Assembly: GCF_030538285.1 (NCBI RefSeq)
Contig: NZ_JAUNUG010000004.1
Span: forward strand, 52,378 to 116,377
DNA length: 64,000 nucleotides
From: Corynebacterium sp.
GTDB lineage: Bacteria > Actinomycetota > Actinomycetes > Mycobacteriales > Mycobacteriaceae
Reading direction: 5' to 3'
Each line of letters opens with the position of its first letter. Positions within the stretch are counted from its first letter, which is position 1. The notes below the pieces were generated by a model. It was not told the DNA's origin, made no database searches, and saw nothing but the letters and a program-made list of their open reading frames with translations. Below are positions 23,177 to 34,590 of the stretch, piece after piece. The position numbers and the translations under genes are program-made.

Positions 23177-24046
23177 ATGACGCCAGATTTCCCCACCGTC
23201 GACCTTGACCCGGAGGATGTGGACCGTCTCATCGCGCAGGCGCTCGATGAGGATCTCACCTATGGTCCCGACATCACCAGCCGCGCCACCGTGCCCGCCG
23301 GACACCGCTCCAGCGCCCGGATCGTGCCGCGCCAGCCGGGCACCATCGCCGGTCTTTTCGTCGTCGACCGTGTGCTGCGGCAGGTGGCGACCATGGATTT
23401 CCGCGTTGAGGAGCTCGTTTCCGATGGGGACCGCGTCCACCCGGGGGACACGGTCGCCCGCATTGAGGCCGGTACCCGCGACCTGCTCACCGCCGAGCGC
23501 ACCCTGCTCAACCTGCTCACGCATCTGTCCGGTATCGCTTCGGCCACCGCGCAGTGGGTCGATGCCGTCGACGGCACCGCAGCCCGCATCCGCGATTCCC
23601 GCAAGACCCTGCCCGGTTTGCGCCAGCTGCAGAAATACGCGGTCACTGTCGGCGGGGGACTCAACCACCGCCTGGGCCTCGGCGACCGCGCGTTGATCAA
23701 GGACAACCATGTCATCGCTGCCGGGGGAGTGTTGAATGCCTTCCGTGCGGTACGCGAGCACTTCCCGGACAAGTGGTGCGAGATCGAGGTGGACACCCTC
23801 GAGCAGCTCGACCTGTTGTTGCCGGAGCACCCGGATGAGATTCTGCTGGACAACTTCGAGCCGTGGATGGTGCAGGTGGCGGTGCAACGCCGTGACAAGA
23901 TCTCCCCGGACACCCTGCTCGAGGCCTCCGGCGGCCTGACCCTGGATGGCGCCGCCGATTACGCCCGCACCGGCGTGGACTACCTCGCCGTCGGCTCGCT
24001 CACGCACTCCGCCCCGGCGCTCGACCTGGGGCTGGACTTCGACTAG
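23177..24046 (+). CDS. nadC: Nicotinate-nucleotide pyrophosphorylase (carboxylating)
   Basis: Quinolinate phosphoribosyltransferase, forming nicotinate mononucleotide in de novo NAD synthesis. The 289-residue protein shows ALDEDLTYGPDITSRATVP, the substrate loop IRDSRKTLPGLRQLQKYAV, GGGLNHRLGLGDRALIKDNHV, EVDTLEQL and the C-terminal EASGGLTLDGAADYARTGVDYLAVGSLTHS. Two in-frame ATGs are six bases apart (23171 and 23177); TACAGT ends at 23170, so only 23177 fits a transcript beginning at or just before the start codon. No nadA or nadB is adjacent in this window. Confidence 0.93.
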   Translation: MTPDFPTVDLDPEDVDRLIAQALDEDLTYGPDITSRATVPAGHRSSARIVPRQPGTIAGLFVVDRVLRQVATMDFRVEELVSDGDRVHPGDTVARIEAGTRDLLTAERTLLNLLTHLSGIASATAQWVDAVDGTAARIRDSRKTLPGLRQLQKYAVTVGGGLNHRLGLGDRALIKDNHVIAAGGVLNAFRAVREHFPDKWCEIEVDTLEQLDLLLPEHPDEILLDNFEPWMVQVAVQRRDKISPDTLLEASGGLTLDGAADYARTGVDYLAVGSLTHSAPALDLGLDFD

Positions 24047-25123
24047 TTAGTCCGGCCAGGCCACGGCGGATTCGCCGGTGGCGTCGGTGCTGATCTCATC
24101 GATCGCGTGCAGCACCTGGTTGATGGCCACCGCCGTGTTGTGCTCCAGCTGCACGTCGCTGAAGCCCTCCCGGACGGGGGCGGTGAACTCCACCCGCACC
24201 TGCAAGCCATCATCATCTTCGTGGCAGAACGCCTTCGTGGTGGTGTTCGCCTCGTTCCAGTCATTGCACAACAGGAACATCCGCAGGAAATCTGCGTCCG
24301 GGTCCATCCCCGGGTCCCAATGCCCCTTGACCAGGTAGCTGGGCCCGTTATCCAGGAAGAAGCCGAAGAGTATGTCATTGATCCAGGCGATGACGACATC
24401 CTCATCGCCGTGGGTTTTGCCGATACCTAGCCCGGCGAGCGTCTCCCGCACCCGCTCCAGGGTGACATCTTCCGGATGGGTCTGGGGTTCAGGCGCATCC
24501 TCCCAGTCATGCTCGGTGCTCATGGTGGCGGAGTACTCCTCATCGGTGTCACGGGGGTCGATGTCCTGCCGGCTGCGGCGGTGGTCGAGGTCGCGGAGGC
24601 GCACCACGTCGTCGTCAAGCTCATTGACACCGACGTGACGATCCCGGGGGAGCGGGCCGGACAACGCCGCCGTGTCCTGCTTCCGGCGCTGTGCGACGGT
24701 GTCTTCCGAATCGGGCATGGCCAGCTCGGGGAGATCCTCCACCAGGTGATCGACGGCCAGGCGGGCGGTCTCCATGGACAGACGCACGAAATCCGCCAGC
24801 TGGGCCGGGGTGCTGCCGGCCGCGAGGAGAAGAGCAGAACGGGCATGGAGGCTCAGCGAGCCGTCGTCGCCGACACGCAGAGACATGGTCGGGCCGAGGC
24901 GTTCGTGATTCCACGTGGTGATGGTGCGCGCCAGAAAGCCCGTCTGTTCCATGCCGACCTGGGCACGCAGTGAGGTGTCGAAAACCAACGCGAGAGGATT
25001 GCGTTCATCCAGGTAGGCGGTGACAATGTGGTCGTGCCAGGGGAAGACGAGGCGGTCAGCGCCCACGTAGCAGTGAAATCCGAATGACTCGGCGGCGACG
25101 TATACCTCGGTCAGGGTGACCAT
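24047..25123 (-). CDS. Protein with two YbjN-type domains
   Basis: A 358-residue cytoplasmic protein made of two YbjN (sensory transduction regulator-like) folds. The first spans about residues 1-130 ([35 protein letters not shown] ... [13 protein letters not shown]), the second about 205-345 ([47 protein letters not shown]). A charged linker of about 70 residues joins them. YbjN domains are thought to act as chaperone-like or regulatory scaffolds; no enzymatic residues are evident. The start has GGAGGT ten bases upstream. It is divergent from the his cluster and abuts the nadC stop with no gap. Confidence 0.75.
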   Translation of the reverse strand: MVTLTEVYVAAESFGFHCYVGADRLVFPWHDHIVTAYLDERNPLALVFDTSLRAQVGMEQTGFLARTITTWNHERLGPTMSLRVGDDGSLSLHARSALLLAAGSTPAQLADFVRLSMETARLAVDHLVEDLPELAMPDSEDTVAQRRKQDTAALSGPLPRDRHVGVNELDDDVVRLRDLDHRRSRQDIDPRDTDEEYSATMSTEHDWEDAPEPQTHPEDVTLERVRETLAGLGIGKTHGDEDVVIAWINDILFGFFLDNGPSYLVKGHWDPGMDPDADFLRMFLLCNDWNEANTTTKAFCHEDDDGLQVRVEFTAPVREGFSDVQLEHNTAVAINQVLHAIDEISTDATGESAVAWPD

Positions 25124-25163
25124 CCGGCTGACACCTCCAGAAAGTGTTCGGGTCCGTACGTCC

Positions 25164-25205
25164 TACAATAGGGCAATTAAGAGCCGACTTAGGAGACTTT
25201 TCACG
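25164..25205 (+). promoter_or_regulatory. hisD promoter -10 and ribosome binding site
   Basis: TACAAT (25164-25169) is a good corynebacterial -10. The transcript would start near 25176, giving a leader of only about 30 bases that contains AGGAGA about 10 bases before the hisD ATG. No -35 of note is seen. I looked for a T-box or leader peptide with histidine codons and found none in the 82-base gap to the divergent YbjN gene. Confidence 0.55.
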
Positions 25206-26510
25206 ATGCTCAACGTCATCGACCTGCGCGGTCGTACCCCGTCTACCAGCGAGCTGCGGCGCGCCCTGCCGCGTGGCGGCACCGATGTCAATGCGGTGCT
25301 GCCCACCGTGGCCCCCATCGTGGAGGCGGTGCGTGAGCGGGGCGCGGCGGCGGCGTGCGAATACGGGGAGAAATTCGACGGCGTCACCCCGGCTTCCGTG
25401 CGGGTGCCGGCGGAACTGCTGGCGCAGGCAGTGGACACCCTCGACGACGATGTCATCGAGGCGATGCAGGAGGCGATCTCCCGCGTGCGGGCGGTCCACG
25501 CCGAGCAGAAGCCGGTCTCCCACACCACCACCCTCACCGAGGGGGCAACTGTCACCGAGGTGCACATCCCCATCGAGCGGGTCGGTCTCTACGTGCCCGG
25601 CGGCAAGGCCGTGTACCCGTCGAGCGTCATCATGAACGTCGTGCCCGCCCAGGAGGCCGGGTGCTCCTCCCTGGTGGTGGCGTCCCCGCCGCAGGCCGAT
25701 CACGATGGCTGGCCGCACCCCACTATCCTCGCCGCCTGCCACCTGCTGGGCATCGATGAGGTGTGGGCCGTCGGCGGCGCCCAAGCCGTCGCACTCATGG
25801 CTTATGGCGATGAGGATCTGGAGCCGGTGGACATCATCACCGGGCCCGGCAACATCTTCGTCACCGCCGCCAAGCGCCTGGTCAACGGTGTCGTCGGCAT
25901 TGACGCGGAGGCCGGCCCCTCGGAGATCGCCATCCTCGCCGATGATTCGGCCGACCCGGTCTACATTGCCTATGACCTCATCTCCCAGGCCGAGCACGAT
26001 GATCTGGCGGCGTCCGTCCTCATCACCGATTCGGAGGAGTTGGCGCGCACCGTCGACCGCGAGATCGACGAGCGCTACACAGTCACCCGCAACGCCGAGC
26101 GCGTCGCCGGGGCGCTCCAGGGCCAGCAGTCCGGCATCGTGTTGGTCGATGACCTCGAGCAGGGCATCGCCGTCGCCGACGCCTATGCCGCCGAGCACCT
26201 GGAGATCCACACCGAGAACGCCCGCGAGGTCGCCGAGCGTATCCGCCACGCCGGCGCTATCTTCGTCGGTTCCTACTCGCCGGTCCCGCTGGGTGACTAC
26301 GCCGCGGGCTCCAACCACGTCCTGCCCACCTCCGGCACGGCGCGCTTTTCCTCCGGCCTGTCCACCCACACCTTCCTGCGCGAGGTCAACCTCATCGAGT
26401 ACGACCGCACCGCGCTCAAGGAGATCGGTCCGCACATCATCGCGCTGGCCGACGCCGAGGACCTCCCGGCCCACGGTGAGTCCATCCGCGCCCGATTCGA
26501 GGTGATGTAG
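25206..26510 (+). CDS. hisD: Histidinol dehydrogenase
   Basis: Oxidises L-histidinol twice with NAD+ to L-histidine, the last step of the pathway. The 434-residue protein carries [66 protein letters not shown], the zinc-site helices QAEHDDLA and [12 protein letters not shown], and [22 protein letters not shown]. It is the first gene of hisDCB and starts after AGGAGA. The neighbouring hisC begins directly after its TAG. Confidence 0.97.
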   Translation: MLNVIDLRGRTPSTSELRRALPRGGTDVNAVLPTVAPIVEAVRERGAAAACEYGEKFDGVTPASVRVPAELLAQAVDTLDDDVIEAMQEAISRVRAVHAEQKPVSHTTTLTEGATVTEVHIPIERVGLYVPGGKAVYPSSVIMNVVPAQEAGCSSLVVASPPQADHDGWPHPTILAACHLLGIDEVWAVGGAQAVALMAYGDEDLEPVDIITGPGNIFVTAAKRLVNGVVGIDAEAGPSEIAILADDSADPVYIAYDLISQAEHDDLAASVLITDSEELARTVDREIDERYTVTRNAERVAGALQGQQSGIVLVDDLEQGIAVADAYAAEHLEIHTENAREVAERIRHAGAIFVGSYSPVPLGDYAAGSNHVLPTSGTARFSSGLSTHTFLREVNLIEYDRTALKEIGPHIIALADAEDLPAHGESIRARFEVM

Positions 26511-28212
<1,702 letters not shown>

Positions 28213-28216
28213 ACCG

Positions 28217-28393
28217 ATGGACTCAAGCAGCAACTGGCTGGTGTACCTGCTGTTCATCGTCGCCGGCTTGCTGGTCGGTGCGACCTGGTCGGCCTACCAG
28301 TCCGGTAGCCGGCCGTTGACAATATTTCTGGCCCTGTGTGCCGCTGTGGCATTCGTGGGAGCAGTGTTCTGGATGATGGGAGCGATGGAGTAA
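28217..28393 (+). CDS. 58-residue membrane protein within the his cluster
   Basis: A short protein of 58 residues with two transmembrane helices: NWLVYLLFIVAGLLVGATW and PLTIFLALCAAVAFVGAVFWMMG. It starts four bases after the hisB stop and ends directly at the GTG of the MFS gene, so it is part of the same unit. A matching small ORF occupies this place in the C. glutamicum his locus and is not needed for histidine synthesis there. Possibly an accessory subunit of the following transporter. Confidence 0.72.
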   Translation: MDSSSNWLVYLLFIVAGLLVGATWSAYQSGSRPLTIFLALCAAVAFVGAVFWMMGAME

Positions 28394-29650
28394 GTGGCAC
28401 AGACGAACCTCGACAGCATGTGGAAAGCACCGGGGTTCGTGCCCACCCTTGTCGCGGTCTTCGCGGCCTTCGGTGCGTGGTCCCTGCTGCTACCGGTGAT
28501 CCCCCTGGCCGCGCTCGACGCGGGTCACTCCGCCACCATCGCCGGTGCCACCACCGGCGTGTTCATGGCGGCGACGGTGATCACCCAGATCTTCACCCCG
28601 GCGATGCTGCGCAAGCTGGGCTACAACCCGGTCATGGTGGCCTCTGCTTGCATGCTCGGCGTCCCGGCGCTCGGCCACCTGCTTGACGACGCCGTCTGGG
28701 CCCTCCTGCTCTTCTCCGCCCTGCGCGGCATCGGATTCGGCGCGCTCACCGTCGCCGAGTCAGCGCTCATCGCCGAGCTCGTGCCCTCCCGTTTCCTGGG
28801 GAAGGCCTCCGGCATGCTCGGCGTGTTCGTCGGCGTGGCCCAGATGCTCTTCCTGCCTTTGGGATTGTGGATGACGGGGCAGTTCGGCTTCGGTTCGGTG
28901 TATATCACGGCCGCCGTCGTGGCCCTCATCGCCGCCGTCATGTGCCTGCGTATCCCGCGGATCCGCGCACAGGAAAGGTCGCGTGAGAAGGCGGACGTGT
29001 CCATGTGGAAGCTGGTCCTCGTGCCGGCCGTGGCCGTCAACAGCCTGTCGATGAGTTTCGGCGCGGTCTCCTCCTTCCTGCCTGCGGCAGTGCAGGAGCT
29101 TGATCCCGTCACCGGTGCCGTCATTGGTGGTGTCATGCTCTCGATCATCGGTGGCGCCGCCATGGCTCTGCGCTACGTCTCCGGCATGGTCGCCGACCGC
29201 GTGGGCCGCGCTGGTGTGACCATGATCCCCGGCCAGCTCATGGGTTTTGCGGGCGTCGCGCTCATGGCCCTGGTCATCGCCAATGGCTGGTCCGTGTGGT
29301 GGCTGGTGGTGGCCGGCCTGCTGTTCGGTGGTGGTTTCGGTATGGTGCAGAACGAGGCCCTGCTGGAGATGTTCCAGCGTCTGCCCCGCGCCAAGGTCTC
29401 CGAAGCCTCCGCCGTGTGGAACATGGCCTATGACGCGGGTACGGGTATCGGTTCCTTCGTCCTCGGCTTCGTCGCCGCCCGCGCCGCCTACTCCGGGGCC
29501 TACACCGTGGCTGCGGTCATCGTCGCGATGGGCATCCTGGCCACCGTCATCGACCGCTTCCTCGGCGCGCACCGCGTCACCGAGCACAACAACATCCGTA
29601 CCCGCCTGCGCCAGATCCACGTGCCCCGTCGTCCCAGGCGCCGGAGGTGA
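28394..29650 (+). CDS. MFS transporter within the his cluster
   Basis: A 418-residue major facilitator protein with about twelve hydrophobic segments. GTG start directly at the stop of the 58-residue gene. It has the inter-domain break after RIPRIRAQERSREKADVSMWKL (about residue 195) and the family-like GMVADRVGRAGV loop (about residue 261). The C-terminus is basic (RTRLRQIHVPRRPRRRR). The substrate is unknown; location between hisB and hisH suggests export of a pathway compound or simply operon membership. Confidence 0.82.
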   Translation: MAQTNLDSMWKAPGFVPTLVAVFAAFGAWSLLLPVIPLAALDAGHSATIAGATTGVFMAATVITQIFTPAMLRKLGYNPVMVASACMLGVPALGHLLDDAVWALLLFSALRGIGFGALTVAESALIAELVPSRFLGKASGMLGVFVGVAQMLFLPLGLWMTGQFGFGSVYITAAVVALIAAVMCLRIPRIRAQERSREKADVSMWKLVLVPAVAVNSLSMSFGAVSSFLPAAVQELDPVTGAVIGGVMLSIIGGAAMALRYVSGMVADRVGRAGVTMIPGQLMGFAGVALMALVIANGWSVWWLVVAGLLFGGGFGMVQNEALLEMFQRLPRAKVSEASAVWNMAYDAGTGIGSFVLGFVAARAAYSGAYTVAAVIVAMGILATVIDRFLGAHRVTEHNNIRTRLRQIHVPRRPRRRR

Positions 29651-29654
29651 GCCT

Positions 29655-29676
29655 GATTTTCTTACATCAGGATTTT
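29655..29676 (+). terminator. Weak hairpin after the MFS gene
   Basis: CCTGAT and ATCAGG form a 6-bp stem with an eight-base loop just after the stop codon, followed by TTTT and then GG. It could attenuate read-through into hisH, which has its own promoter. The short stem and short T-run make full termination unlikely. Confidence 0.4.
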
Positions 29677-29757
29677 GGTGACCTGCGGAAACGCGGTCCA
29701 GCTTCTTCTCCAGTGTGAGATTTTCAGGCGTTCACTCCGAGGACTACACTTTCCCCC

Positions 29758-30393
29758 ATGGCAAAAACCGTCGCTCTCCTCGACTACGGCTCCGGCAACC
29801 TCCGTTCCGCCCATCGGGCACTGGAGAAGGTCGGGGCCGAGGTTACCGTCACCTCGGACCCGCAGATCGCCACTGAGGCCGCCGGGCTGCTGGTCCCCGG
29901 CGTCGGCGCTTTCGCCGCCTGCATGGCCGGTCTCAACGCCGTCCACGGGGCGCGCATCATCGGCCAGCGTCTCGCGGGCGGACGCCCGGTGATGGGTATC
30001 TGCGTCGGTATGCAGATTCTTTTCGACGAAGGCGATGAGCACGGCGTCCACTCCAAGGGCGCGGGGGAGTGGCCGGGCGCTGTCGAGCGGATCCAGGCCG
30101 ACATCCTGCCGCACATGGGCTGGAACACGGTCACCCGGGACGCGGACTCGCAGATGTTCGCCCAGCTCTCCGATGAGGAGCGCTTCTACTTCGTCCACTC
30201 CTATGGCGTGCGCGAGTGGACCCTTAAGACCGATGACCTGACCACCCCGCCGTCCGTTGCCTGGGCGCAGCACGAGAACGACCGTTTCGTCGCCGCCGTG
30301 GAGAACGGCGCGCTGTGGGCCACCCAGTTCCACCCGGAGAAGTCCGGCGATGCGGGCCTGCAGTTGCTGTCCAACTGGGTCGACACTCTCTAA
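29758..30393 (+). CDS. hisH: Imidazole glycerol phosphate synthase, glutamine amidotransferase subunit
   Basis: Releases ammonia from glutamine for HisF. The 211-residue class I amidotransferase has C82 in [11 protein letters not shown] as nucleophile and H192-P-E194 in QFHPEKSG as the rest of the triad; the N-terminus [18 protein letters not shown] is typical. TACACT (29745-29750) ends seven bases before the ATG, so a second, leaderless promoter opens the hisHA-impA-hisFI half of the cluster. Confidence 0.96.
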   Translation: MAKTVALLDYGSGNLRSAHRALEKVGAEVTVTSDPQIATEAAGLLVPGVGAFAACMAGLNAVHGARIIGQRLAGGRPVMGICVGMQILFDEGDEHGVHSKGAGEWPGAVERIQADILPHMGWNTVTRDADSQMFAQLSDEERFYFVHSYGVREWTLKTDDLTTPPSVAWAQHENDRFVAAVENGALWATQFHPEKSGDAGLQLLSNWVDTL

Positions 30394-30411
30394 AGGTTAG
30401 GATTGACAACC

Positions 30412-31152
30412 ATGAGCGATTTCATCCTTCTTCCCGCCGTTGACGTGGTCGACGGCCAGGCCGTGCGACTTGATCAGGGCGAGGCCGGCACCGAGAAGTC
30501 CTACGGCTCCCCGCTGGAGGCCGCGTTGGAGTGGCAGGCGCAGGGCGCTCAGTGGCTGCACTTCGTCGACCTGGACGCCGCCTTCGGCCGCGGCTCCAAC
30601 CACGAGCTCATGGCGGAGATCACCCGCCAGCTGGACATCAAGGTCGAGCTCACGGGCGGTATCCGCGATGACGCCTCCCTGGAACGGGCACTGGCCACCG
30701 GTGCCACCCGTGTCAACATCGGCACCGCCGCCCTGGAGAAGCCTGAGTGGATCGCCGAGGTGCTCGCCTCCCACGGGGATAAGGTCGCGGTCGACATCGC
30801 CGTGCGTGAGATCGACGGCGAGTGGCGCACCCGCGGCAACGGTTGGGTCTCCGATGGCGGCGACCTGTGGGAGGTCCTGGAGCGTCTCGACGCCGCGGGT
30901 TGTTCCCGCTTCGTCGTCACCGACGTCTCCAAGGACGGCACCCTCGCCGGCCCCAACGTCCAGCTCCTGCGGGAGGTGGCCGCGGCCACCGACGCAAAGA
31001 TCGTCGCCTCCGGCGGTATTTCCGTGCTTGACGACGTCGTCGAGCTGGCCCAGTACGTCGACGAAGGCATCGATTCCGCCATCATCGGCAAGGCCCTCTA
31101 CGAGGGACGATTCACGCTGCGGGAGGCACTCGCGGCCGTCGATAAGCAGTAG
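30412..31152 (+). CDS. hisA: ProFAR isomerase (HisA)
   Basis: Isomerises ProFAR to PRFAR. The 246-residue TIM barrel has D11 in [10 protein letters not shown] and the second-half aspartate in [15 protein letters not shown], with phosphate loops GGIRDD and SGGISVLDD. Streptomyces and mycobacteria use a bifunctional PriA here, while corynebacteria have a separate TrpF; sequence reading alone does not settle specificity. I chose ATG 30412 over the in-frame TTG at 30403, which has no better signal. Confidence 0.93.
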   Translation: MSDFILLPAVDVVDGQAVRLDQGEAGTEKSYGSPLEAALEWQAQGAQWLHFVDLDAAFGRGSNHELMAEITRQLDIKVELTGGIRDDASLERALATGATRVNIGTAALEKPEWIAEVLASHGDKVAVDIAVREIDGEWRTRGNGWVSDGGDLWEVLERLDAAGCSRFVVTDVSKDGTLAGPNVQLLREVAAATDAKIVASGGISVLDDVVELAQYVDEGIDSAIIGKALYEGRFTLREALAAVDKQ

Positions 31153-31943
31153 TGATGGACGCCCGGGAACTGCTCGCTGTCGCGGAAGCGGTGTGCGACG
31201 ACGCGGAGACGATGTTTATCGCCGGCGTGGGATCCGACCCTGCCGCGATGAAGGACCCGGGCGATTTCGCCACCGAGGTCGACCTGGCGATCGAGGCTTA
31301 TCTGCGCCAGTCACTCACCCAGTTCACCGGCATCCCCGTGCTGGGGGAGGAGGCCGGGGGCAGCTACAGCCACGACGCCGTGTGGATCGTCGACCCCATC
31401 GACGGCACCGCCAACTACGCCGCAGGCAACCCGATGTGTGCGATCCTCATCAGTTTACTTATCGACGACCACCCCGTCGTCGCCCTCACCTCCATGCCTT
31501 TACTCGGCCGTCGCCTCACCGCCTACGAGGGCGGGCCGGTACGCCTCAACGGCCGGCCCATCACCCCGCTGAGCGAGGCTGACCAGCTCGTCGCCCAGGT
31601 CGGTTTCTCTTCGGTGGCCTCCCAGGTGCGCTCCCAGTTCCCCTCCCTGCTGCGCCAGGGCCTGCTCGCGGAGTTGTCCGCCACCTACCTGCGGCCGCGC
31701 ATCACCGGCTCCGTCGGCGTTGACCTGGCGTTCACGGCGCAGGGCATCTTCGGTGGGGCGGTGAGTTTCTCCCCGCACGTGTGGGACAACGCCGCTGGCG
31801 TCATGCTCATCCGCGCTAACGGCGGCGTGGCCACCGACATTGAGGGAAACGAGTGGACCCCGCGCTCCATCGGTGTGGTGGCGGGTACCGCGCGGGCGCA
31901 CGAGGCCATCATGAGTACGATGGATGGGATCCTCAATTCCTGA
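31152..31943 (+). CDS. impA: Inositol monophosphatase family protein
   Basis: A 263-residue (or 262, from ATG 31155) lithium-sensitive-type phosphatase. Metal ligands are visible: [35 protein letters not shown] and [13 protein letters not shown]. The GTG at 31152 overlaps the hisA stop by one base (TAGTG); the ATG three bases later is equally possible. impA lies between hisA and hisF in C. glutamicum too. It may hydrolyse inositol phosphate or contribute to histidinol-phosphate dephosphorylation, a role shown for the related HisN; this is not decided by sequence. Confidence 0.87.
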   Translation: MMDARELLAVAEAVCDDAETMFIAGVGSDPAAMKDPGDFATEVDLAIEAYLRQSLTQFTGIPVLGEEAGGSYSHDAVWIVDPIDGTANYAAGNPMCAILISLLIDDHPVVALTSMPLLGRRLTAYEGGPVRLNGRPITPLSEADQLVAQVGFSSVASQVRSQFPSLLRQGLLAELSATYLRPRITGSVGVDLAFTAQGIFGGAVSFSPHVWDNAAGVMLIRANGGVATDIEGNEWTPRSIGVVAGTARAHEAIMSTMDGILNS

Positions 31944-31959
31944 CACTGAAAGGGGCGTC

Positions 31960-32724
31960 ATGGCCGTCGCCATCCGCGTCATCCCCTGCCTGGACGTCGA
32001 CAATGGTCGCGTGGTCAAGGGCGTCAACTTTGCCAACCTCCGCGACGCCGGCGATCCCGTCGAGCTGGCCGCCCGCTACAATCAGGAAGGCGCCGATGAG
32101 CTCACCTTCCTCGACGTCTCCGCCTCCAAGGACGGCCGCGGCACCATGCTTGAGGTGGTCAAGCGCACCGCCGAGCAGGTGTTCATCCCGCTGACGGTTG
32201 GCGGCGGCGTGCGTTCCGTCGAGGACGTCGACCAGCTGCTGCGCGCGGGTGCCGACAAGGTCTCCGTCAACACCTCCGCCATCGCCCGCCCGGAACTGCT
32301 CCGCGAGCTGGCTGACCAGTTCGGCTCCCAGTGCATTGTCCTGTCCGTCGACGCCCGGCGTGCCGCCGAGCAGCCCTCCGGCTTCGAGGTGACCACCCAC
32401 GGCGGCACCAAGTCCGCAGGCCTGGACGCCATCGAGTGGGCGAAAACCGGTGAGAAGCTCGGCGTCGGTGAGATCCTGCTCAACTCCATGGACGGCGACG
32501 GCACCAAGGACGGCTTCGACCTGGAGCTTTTGCGCCTGGTCCGCGAGGCCGTCACCGTCCCCGTCATCGCCTCCGGCGGTGCCGGCGAGGCCGAGCACTT
32601 CCCGCCCGCCGTCGACGCAGGCGCCAACGCCGTGCTCGCCGCCACCATCTTCCACTTCGGTGAGGTCACCATCGGCGAGGTCAAGGACGTGCTCGCCGAG
32701 GCGGGTCACGAGGTACGCCGATGA
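31960..32724 (+). CDS. hisF: Imidazole glycerol phosphate synthase, cyclase subunit
   Basis: Uses ammonia from HisH to convert PRFAR to imidazole glycerol phosphate and AICAR. The 254-residue TIM barrel has the catalytic D12 in [14 protein letters not shown] and an aspartate in VLSVDARR, with phosphate loops GGGVRS and [15 protein letters not shown] seven bases before ATG 31960 supports that start. It overlaps hisI by four bases (ATGA). Confidence 0.97.
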   Translation: MAVAIRVIPCLDVDNGRVVKGVNFANLRDAGDPVELAARYNQEGADELTFLDVSASKDGRGTMLEVVKRTAEQVFIPLTVGGGVRSVEDVDQLLRAGADKVSVNTSAIARPELLRELADQFGSQCIVLSVDARRAAEQPSGFEVTTHGGTKSAGLDAIEWAKTGEKLGVGEILLNSMDGDGTKDGFDLELLRLVREAVTVPVIASGGAGEAEHFPPAVDAGANAVLAATIFHFGEVTIGEVKDVLAEAGHEVRR

Positions 32725-33074
32725 GCAACCCGGCCGACTATGAGCTCGACGCCGACATCGCCGCCCGCCTGAAACTTAACGACGCCGGCCTGTTGCCCGC
32801 AATCGTCCAGGCCGACGGCACCGGCGAGGTCCTCATGATGGCGTGGATGGACACCCACGCCCTCGCCTACACCCTGGCCACCCGCCGCGGCACCTACTAT
32901 TCGCGTTCCCGCGACGAGTACTGGATCAAGGGCCTGACCTCAGGCCACACCCAGGAAGTCACCGGCGTGCGCCTCGACTGCGACGGCGACACCGTCCTGG
33001 TCACCGTCGAGCAGGTCGGCGGCGCCTGCCACACCGGCGACCGCACCTGCTTCGACGCCGACGAGCTGCTGTAA
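32721..33074 (+). CDS. hisI: Phosphoribosyl-AMP cyclohydrolase
   Basis: Opens the adenine ring of phosphoribosyl-AMP. The 117-residue protein is the stand-alone cyclohydrolase, with no HisE fused, so hisE/hisG lie elsewhere. Motifs: [60 protein letters not shown] with the three zinc/metal cysteines. Translationally coupled to hisF. Confidence 0.96.
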   Translation: MSNPADYELDADIAARLKLNDAGLLPAIVQADGTGEVLMMAWMDTHALAYTLATRRGTYYSRSRDEYWIKGLTSGHTQEVTGVRLDCDGDTVLVTVEQVGGACHTGDRTCFDADELL

Positions 33075-33076
33075 TC

Positions 33077-33694
33077 ATGAAGAATCTGCACCGCTATTCC
33101 GCCCTCCTGCTCGCCCTCGCTGCGCTGATCCTCTGGGCGGGCTCCCGCATGCCGTGGATCAACGCCGTGACGTTCGACGACAAGTCCGGCGACGCGACCC
33201 ACGCCGTCATCGGCGGACTCTGGTCCACCGAGCAGACCGCCGTGGCGTTGCTGCTGCTGGCCGGGGCCGTCGCCGGGCTTGCTTTGCGACGCACCGGCCG
33301 CCGCATCATCGGCATCGTCTCCGCACTCGCCGGCATCGGCGCCTCCTGGGCACCGCTGGGCCTGCTCGCCGGGGAACCCGATCCGCGCCGCGTGCATCAG
33401 CTGCTGTCCACGGGTGATGAGACCGTCATCTCCTCCTGGGCCGAGATCGCCGGGCTGGACGTCCACACGGCCGGCCCCGCCGTCGCCATGCTGGGCGCAG
33501 CACTCGCCCTGTTCGCCGGCGTGCTCCTGGCCATGCGCCCGGGCACGGATTCGGCGAAGATGAACCGCTACGAGAAGAAGCGCAGCCGCGAGGCCAAGAT
33601 CGCCGAGGATCTCGAGGCGGAACCCGACTCGGGGCGCGTCATGTGGGACGCCCTCGACGCCGACATCGATCCGACGGACACAACCCGGCCCTGA
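33077..33694 (+). CDS. Trp-associated membrane protein (TIGR02234 family)
   Basis: A 205-residue protein with four hydrophobic helices: SALLLALAALILWAGSRMPW, EQTAVALLLLAGAVAGLAL, IIGIVSALAGIGASWAPLGLLAG and GPAVAMLGAALALFAGVLLAM. A charged cytoplasmic tail follows (NRYEKKRSREAKIAEDLEAE). This matches the family found between hisI and trpC in actinobacteria. The function is unknown. It begins three bases after the hisI stop and a TAGGAT promoter element precedes the following trpC-like gene. Confidence 0.82.
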   Translation: MKNLHRYSALLLALAALILWAGSRMPWINAVTFDDKSGDATHAVIGGLWSTEQTAVALLLLAGAVAGLALRRTGRRIIGIVSALAGIGASWAPLGLLAGEPDPRRVHQLLSTGDETVISSWAEIAGLDVHTAGPAVAMLGAALALFAGVLLAMRPGTDSAKMNRYEKKRSREAKIAEDLEAEPDSGRVMWDALDADIDPTDTTRP

Positions 33695-33751
33695 TTTCAT
33701 CGTGAGCAATGTCACGGGATAACCTGAATAGGATCTCGATGGGAGGTGCCG

Positions 33752-34567
33752 ATGAGCGCACGCGACCGGCTTGTCGCCAGCGTCCTCAAGGACGTCGCCG
33801 CGCGTGAGGCCGTGGTCTCATTCAAGGAGATCAAGGCCCGTTCCCGCGACACCGACAACACCCGCGACGGTTTCCACGCCCTGCTCCGCAACGGCTGCAG
33901 CGTCATCCCGGAAATCAAGCGCGTTGTGCCCGGAAAGACGCTTCTCGACGCCCCCGACACCGACACCTCCGCCATCGCCCACCTGGCCCACGAGTTCGAG
34001 CAGGGCGGGGCCCACCTCATCGCCTGCCAGACCGAGCGACTGCGCTTCCACGGCTCACTGCACGACATGCGGGCCGCCCGCGCCGCCGTGGACGTGCCCA
34101 TGTTCTGCCGCGACATCATCCTCGACCCCTACCAGATCCACGAGGCCCGCTGCTACGGCGCCGACCTGGTTCCCCTGCAGGTCGAACTCCTCGACCAGAA
34201 CCGTCTGGTCTCGCTGCTCGACCGGATCGAGTCCCTCGGCATGACCGCCGTCCTGGAGGTCCGCAGCCCCGCCGAGGCCGACCGGGCCATGGACGCCGGA
34301 GCGCGGGTCGTCGCGGTGAACGCGCGACCGCTGGTGGGCGGGGACGTCGATAAGCAATTGTTCGCCGACATCTCCCCGGGCCTGCCCGAGACCACCGTGC
34401 GCATCGCCCTATCCGGGGTCCATTCACCGCGGGACCTGCTCACCTACGCCGCCGCGGGTGCCGACGCCGTCGTCGTCGGCGAGGAACTCATGATGGCCGA
34501 GGACCCCGCGCGGCTCACCCGGATGCTTGTCGCCACGGGACAGCATCCCTCCTGCCCCTCCCGCTAG
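33752..34567 (+). CDS. Indole-3-glycerol-phosphate synthase family protein
   Basis: A 271-residue TIM-barrel protein of the TrpC family, placed like mycobacterial trpC. It has VIPEIKRVVPGK in place of the common EIKRASPSKG, MFCRDIILDPYQIHEARCYGAD, AVLEVRSPAEADRAMDAGARVVAVNARPLVGGDV (common form VNNRDL) and SGVHSPRDL. The catalytic Lys and Glu are in place, but two conserved loops deviate. GGGAGG five bases before ATG 33752 sets the start. No trpB or trpA follows, so this may be a second TrpC with the main one in a trp operon elsewhere. Confidence 0.8.
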   Translation: MSARDRLVASVLKDVAAREAVVSFKEIKARSRDTDNTRDGFHALLRNGCSVIPEIKRVVPGKTLLDAPDTDTSAIAHLAHEFEQGGAHLIACQTERLRFHGSLHDMRAARAAVDVPMFCRDIILDPYQIHEARCYGADLVPLQVELLDQNRLVSLLDRIESLGMTAVLEVRSPAEADRAMDAGARVVAVNARPLVGGDVDKQLFADISPGLPETTVRIALSGVHSPRDLLTYAAAGADAVVVGEELMMAEDPARLTRMLVATGQHPSCPSR

Positions 34568-34590
34568 GGACTCTGGCACACTGTTGAATC

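Noticed and set aside
25124-25205. T-box or histidine attenuator before hisD
   Set aside because: A leader of about 30 bases from the TACAAT promoter leaves no room, and no specifier hairpin or run of His codons is seen.
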